From the NCBI GenBank assembly GCA_030045295.1, contig JASIGD010000473.1, positions 1 to 23,862 on the forward strand: a DNA stretch of 23,862 bases, read 5' to 3'. Made by a program: the position numbers and the translations under genes. How positions within the stretch are numbered: the first letter of the stretch is position 1; each line of letters starts with the position of its first letter. The notes below the pieces were generated by a model that was given only the letters and a program-made list of their open reading frames with translations, did not search any database and had not been told where the DNA came from. Below, in pieces: positions 22,232-23,862 of this stretch. This DNA comes from Streptosporangiaceae bacterium (GTDB lineage Bacteria; Actinomycetota; Actinomycetes; Streptosporangiales; Streptosporangiaceae).

Positions 22232-23862
22232 GTGTTGCGCGTGGGCGTGCTGGGTCCGGTCGCGGCCTGGAACGGCGATGACGAGCTACCCGTAGGTCAG
22301 CCCAGGCAGCAAGCCGTGCTCGGCATCTTGGCCATGCGCGCGAACCGGGTGATCTCCCGTGGCGAACTCGTCGACGCGGTCTGGGGACACGATCCGCCCG
22401 CCAGCGCCGAGGGCGGTATCTACACCTACGTCGCCGGGCTTCGCCGCGTCATCGAGCCCAGCAGGACCCTGCGCGGGCCAGGCCGCGTGCTGGTCTCGTC
22501 CGGGGCGGGCTACGTGCTGCACCTGGTGCCCGGGCAGCCCGACGCCGTCGCTTTCGAGCAGCAGCTGGCCCGAGCCCGCCAGCTGCGCAAGAGCGGCGAC
22601 CTGGCGGGCGCGGCGGGCGCGCTGGACAGTGCGCTCGGGCTCTGGCGTGGTGCCGCGTTCGCCGGAGTGCCGGGCCCGTTCGCCGAGACCGAGCGCGTGC
22701 GGCTTACCGAGCTGCGCTCCGCCGCCGCCGAGGAACGAGCCGATGCCCTGCTCGCCCTCGCCCGCCACGAGGAAGTCGTGCCCGACCTGACCGCCATGGT
22801 GGCGGATCACCCGCTGCGGGAGCGGATGCGAGGGCTGCTGATGATCGCGCTCTACCGCAGCGGACGGCACGCTGAATCGCTGCGGGTCTTCCAGGACGGA
22901 AGGCGCGTGCTCGCCGAGGAACTCGGCATCGATCCCGGCAGCGAGCTATCCCGCATCTACCAGCAGGTGCTGACGTCCGATCCGGCGCTCGACCTCGCCG
23001 CCGGCCCTGGCGCGGGCGGCGGTAACCACAGCGGTGGTCACGATGGCGCGGGTCGGCCGCACCGGAAGGGTGCCGCGCCGCGATCACCGGGCTCCGCCGA
23101 CGCCCCGCCCGCCGGCGAGGGGGGTGATGCCGAGCTCGAGACCGGCCTCGGGCACGGGCGGTCCTGGCCCGCCGACGATCGCGGCCTTCCGGTACCCGCC
23201 CAGCTGCCGCTGGACGCCCACGGATTCTCGGGCCGTCACGACGAGCTCCGCATGCTGCACGCGCTGCTGTCGGCCGCTCCATCCGCGGGCACGGCCGAGT
23301 CGGTGCCGGTGGCCGTCATCTCGGGCACCGCGGGGATAGGCAAGACCGCGCTGGCCGTGCGGTTCGGCCACCAGGTGGCCGAGCGCTTCCCGGGCGGCCA
23401 GCTGTACATCAACCTGCGCGGCCTGGACCCCGTCACACCGCCGATGGAACCGGGGGAGGCGCTGCGGTTCTTCCTCGACGCCTTCGGCGTGCCGCCGCAC
23501 CGGATCCCGGGCTGCACCGAGGAACGGGCGGCCCTTTACCGCAGCCACGTCGACGGCAGGCGGATGTTGATCGTGCTCGACAACGCGAGCGACGCGGCCC
23601 AGGTGCGCCCGCTGCTGCCCGGCTCGCCGGGCTGCCTGGTCGTGGTGACCAGCCGGAAGCAGATGGCCGGGCTGGTCGCCGTGGAGGGGGCGGCGCTGGT
23701 CACACTCGACGTGCTCAGCCACTCCGAGGCGCACGAGATGCTGGCCCGCAGGCTCGGCCCGGGCCGGGTCGCGGCCGAGCCCGAGGCGGCGGACGAGATC
23801 GTGGCGGCGTGCGCCCGCCTTCCGCTGGCCCTGAGCATCGCGGTGGGCCGCGCGGCCGCCAA
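22232..23862 (+). CDS. AfsR/SARP-type transcriptional regulator with BTAD and NB-ARC ATPase domains (3' end cut)
   Basis: The frame is open to the window edge (543 codons and two bases). Order: an OmpR-type winged-helix DNA-binding domain (about 1-93, starting LRVGVLGPV, with ISRGELVDAVWG), a bacterial transcriptional activation domain (about 96-245, with FEQQLARARQL, LREHPL-like DHPLRERMRGLLMIALYRSG and EELGIDPGSEL), a Gly/Pro-rich linker (about 250-335), then an NB-ARC/STAND ATPase with P-loop SGTAGIGKTA (Lys371) and RMLIVLDNASDA as Walker B. AfsR-like proteins often end in TPR repeats, which would lie beyond the edge. They are typical activators of secondary metabolism in actinobacteria, but the target is unknown. 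Two GTG codons adjoin (22229, 22232); 22232 is preferred because GAGGA lies five bases upstream. Confidence 0.92.
   Translation, partial: MLRVGVLGPVAAWNGDDELPVGQPRQQAVLGILAMRANRVISRGELVDAVWGHDPPASAEGGIYTYVAGLRRVIEPSRTLRGPGRVLVSSGAGYVLHLVPGQPDAVAFEQQLARARQLRKSGDLAGAAGALDSALGLWRGAAFAGVPGPFAETERVRLTELRSAAAEERADALLALARHEEVVPDLTAMVADHPLRERMRGLLMIALYRSGRHAESLRVFQDGRRVLAEELGIDPGSELSRIYQQVLTSDPALDLAAGPGAGGGNHSGGHDGAGRPHRKGAAPRSPGSADAPPAGEGGDAELETGLGHGRSWPADDRGLPVPAQLPLDAHGFSGRHDELRMLHALLSAAPSAGTAESVPVAVISGTAGIGKTALAVRFGHQVAERFPGGQLYINLRGLDPVTPPMEPGEALRFFLDAFGVPPHRIPGCTEERAALYRSHVDGRRMLIVLDNASDAAQVRPLLPGSPGCLVVVTSRKQMAGLVAVEGAALVTLDVLSHSEAHEMLARRLGPGRVAAEPEAADEIVAACARLPLALSIAVGRAAA

Noticed and set aside
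1..23862. tRNA or rRNA genes, CRISPR arrays, insertion sequences
   Set aside because: No cloverleaf, rRNA-like segment, regularly spaced repeat-spacer array, transposase or terminal inverted repeats was seen by eye; a tRNAscan or ISfinder search could confirm this.

Overview
The window comes from a very GC-rich actinobacterium. Third codon positions are almost all G or C, GTG starts are common, several genes look leaderless with a TANNNT -10 hexamer set just before the start codon, and the families (FHA-ABC transporter, BTAD/NB-ARC regulator, DUF929 plus VKOR, CtaG) fit Actinomycetota. A Streptosporangiales-like soil lineage is my guess only. I see no rRNA, tRNA, CRISPR array or insertion sequence; it reads as ordinary chromosome.

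Layout. Positions 1-2140 hold the end of an FHA-domain ABC exporter (+). It overlaps the tail of a convergent tyrosine phosphatase (2069-2971, -). A renal-dipeptidase-like M19 peptidase follows (3188-4318, +), then a probable 33-residue protein (4379-4480, -) that diverges from a secreted, catalytically degenerate M23/LytM-like protein (4663-5484, +) with a long, possibly structured leader. Two minus-strand genes follow: an unrecognised 297-residue protein (5523-6416) and a small stress-type protein (6573-6986).

The centre (7229-10961, +) is the most interesting part: pgeF-murL-murD2, three genes joined by TAATG and ATGA overlaps. MurD2 and MurL form the alternative route to D-Glu in peptidoglycan: L-Glu is added to UDP-MurNAc-L-Ala and then epimerised on the nucleotide precursor. 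PgeF is a fidelity factor for the adjacent L-Ala step. The operon therefore appears devoted to the first two residues of the peptidoglycan stem peptide.

Positions 10972-14613 carry a pentapeptide-repeat protein (-), a type B carboxylesterase, a gamma-carbonic-anhydrase-like hexapeptide protein with an altered metal site, and an Amidohydro_2 hydrolase (all +). A coding-like in-frame extension follows the amidohydrolase's TAG stop. A DMT-type membrane transporter follows (14772-15863, +).

Positions 15830-21912 (all -) form a cytochrome oxidase/extracytoplasmic redox block. In transcription order it holds a DUF929 thioredoxin-like protein, a VKOR-type disulfide generator, a large multi-TM-SCO1 fusion, a BNR-propeller lipoprotein and the CuB assembly factor CtaG. 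The last three are tightly spaced (GTGA overlap, then 7 nt). The window ends inside an AfsR/SARP-type BTAD-NB-ARC regulator (22232 onward, +), preceded by a perfect 8-bp inverted repeat that looks like an operator.
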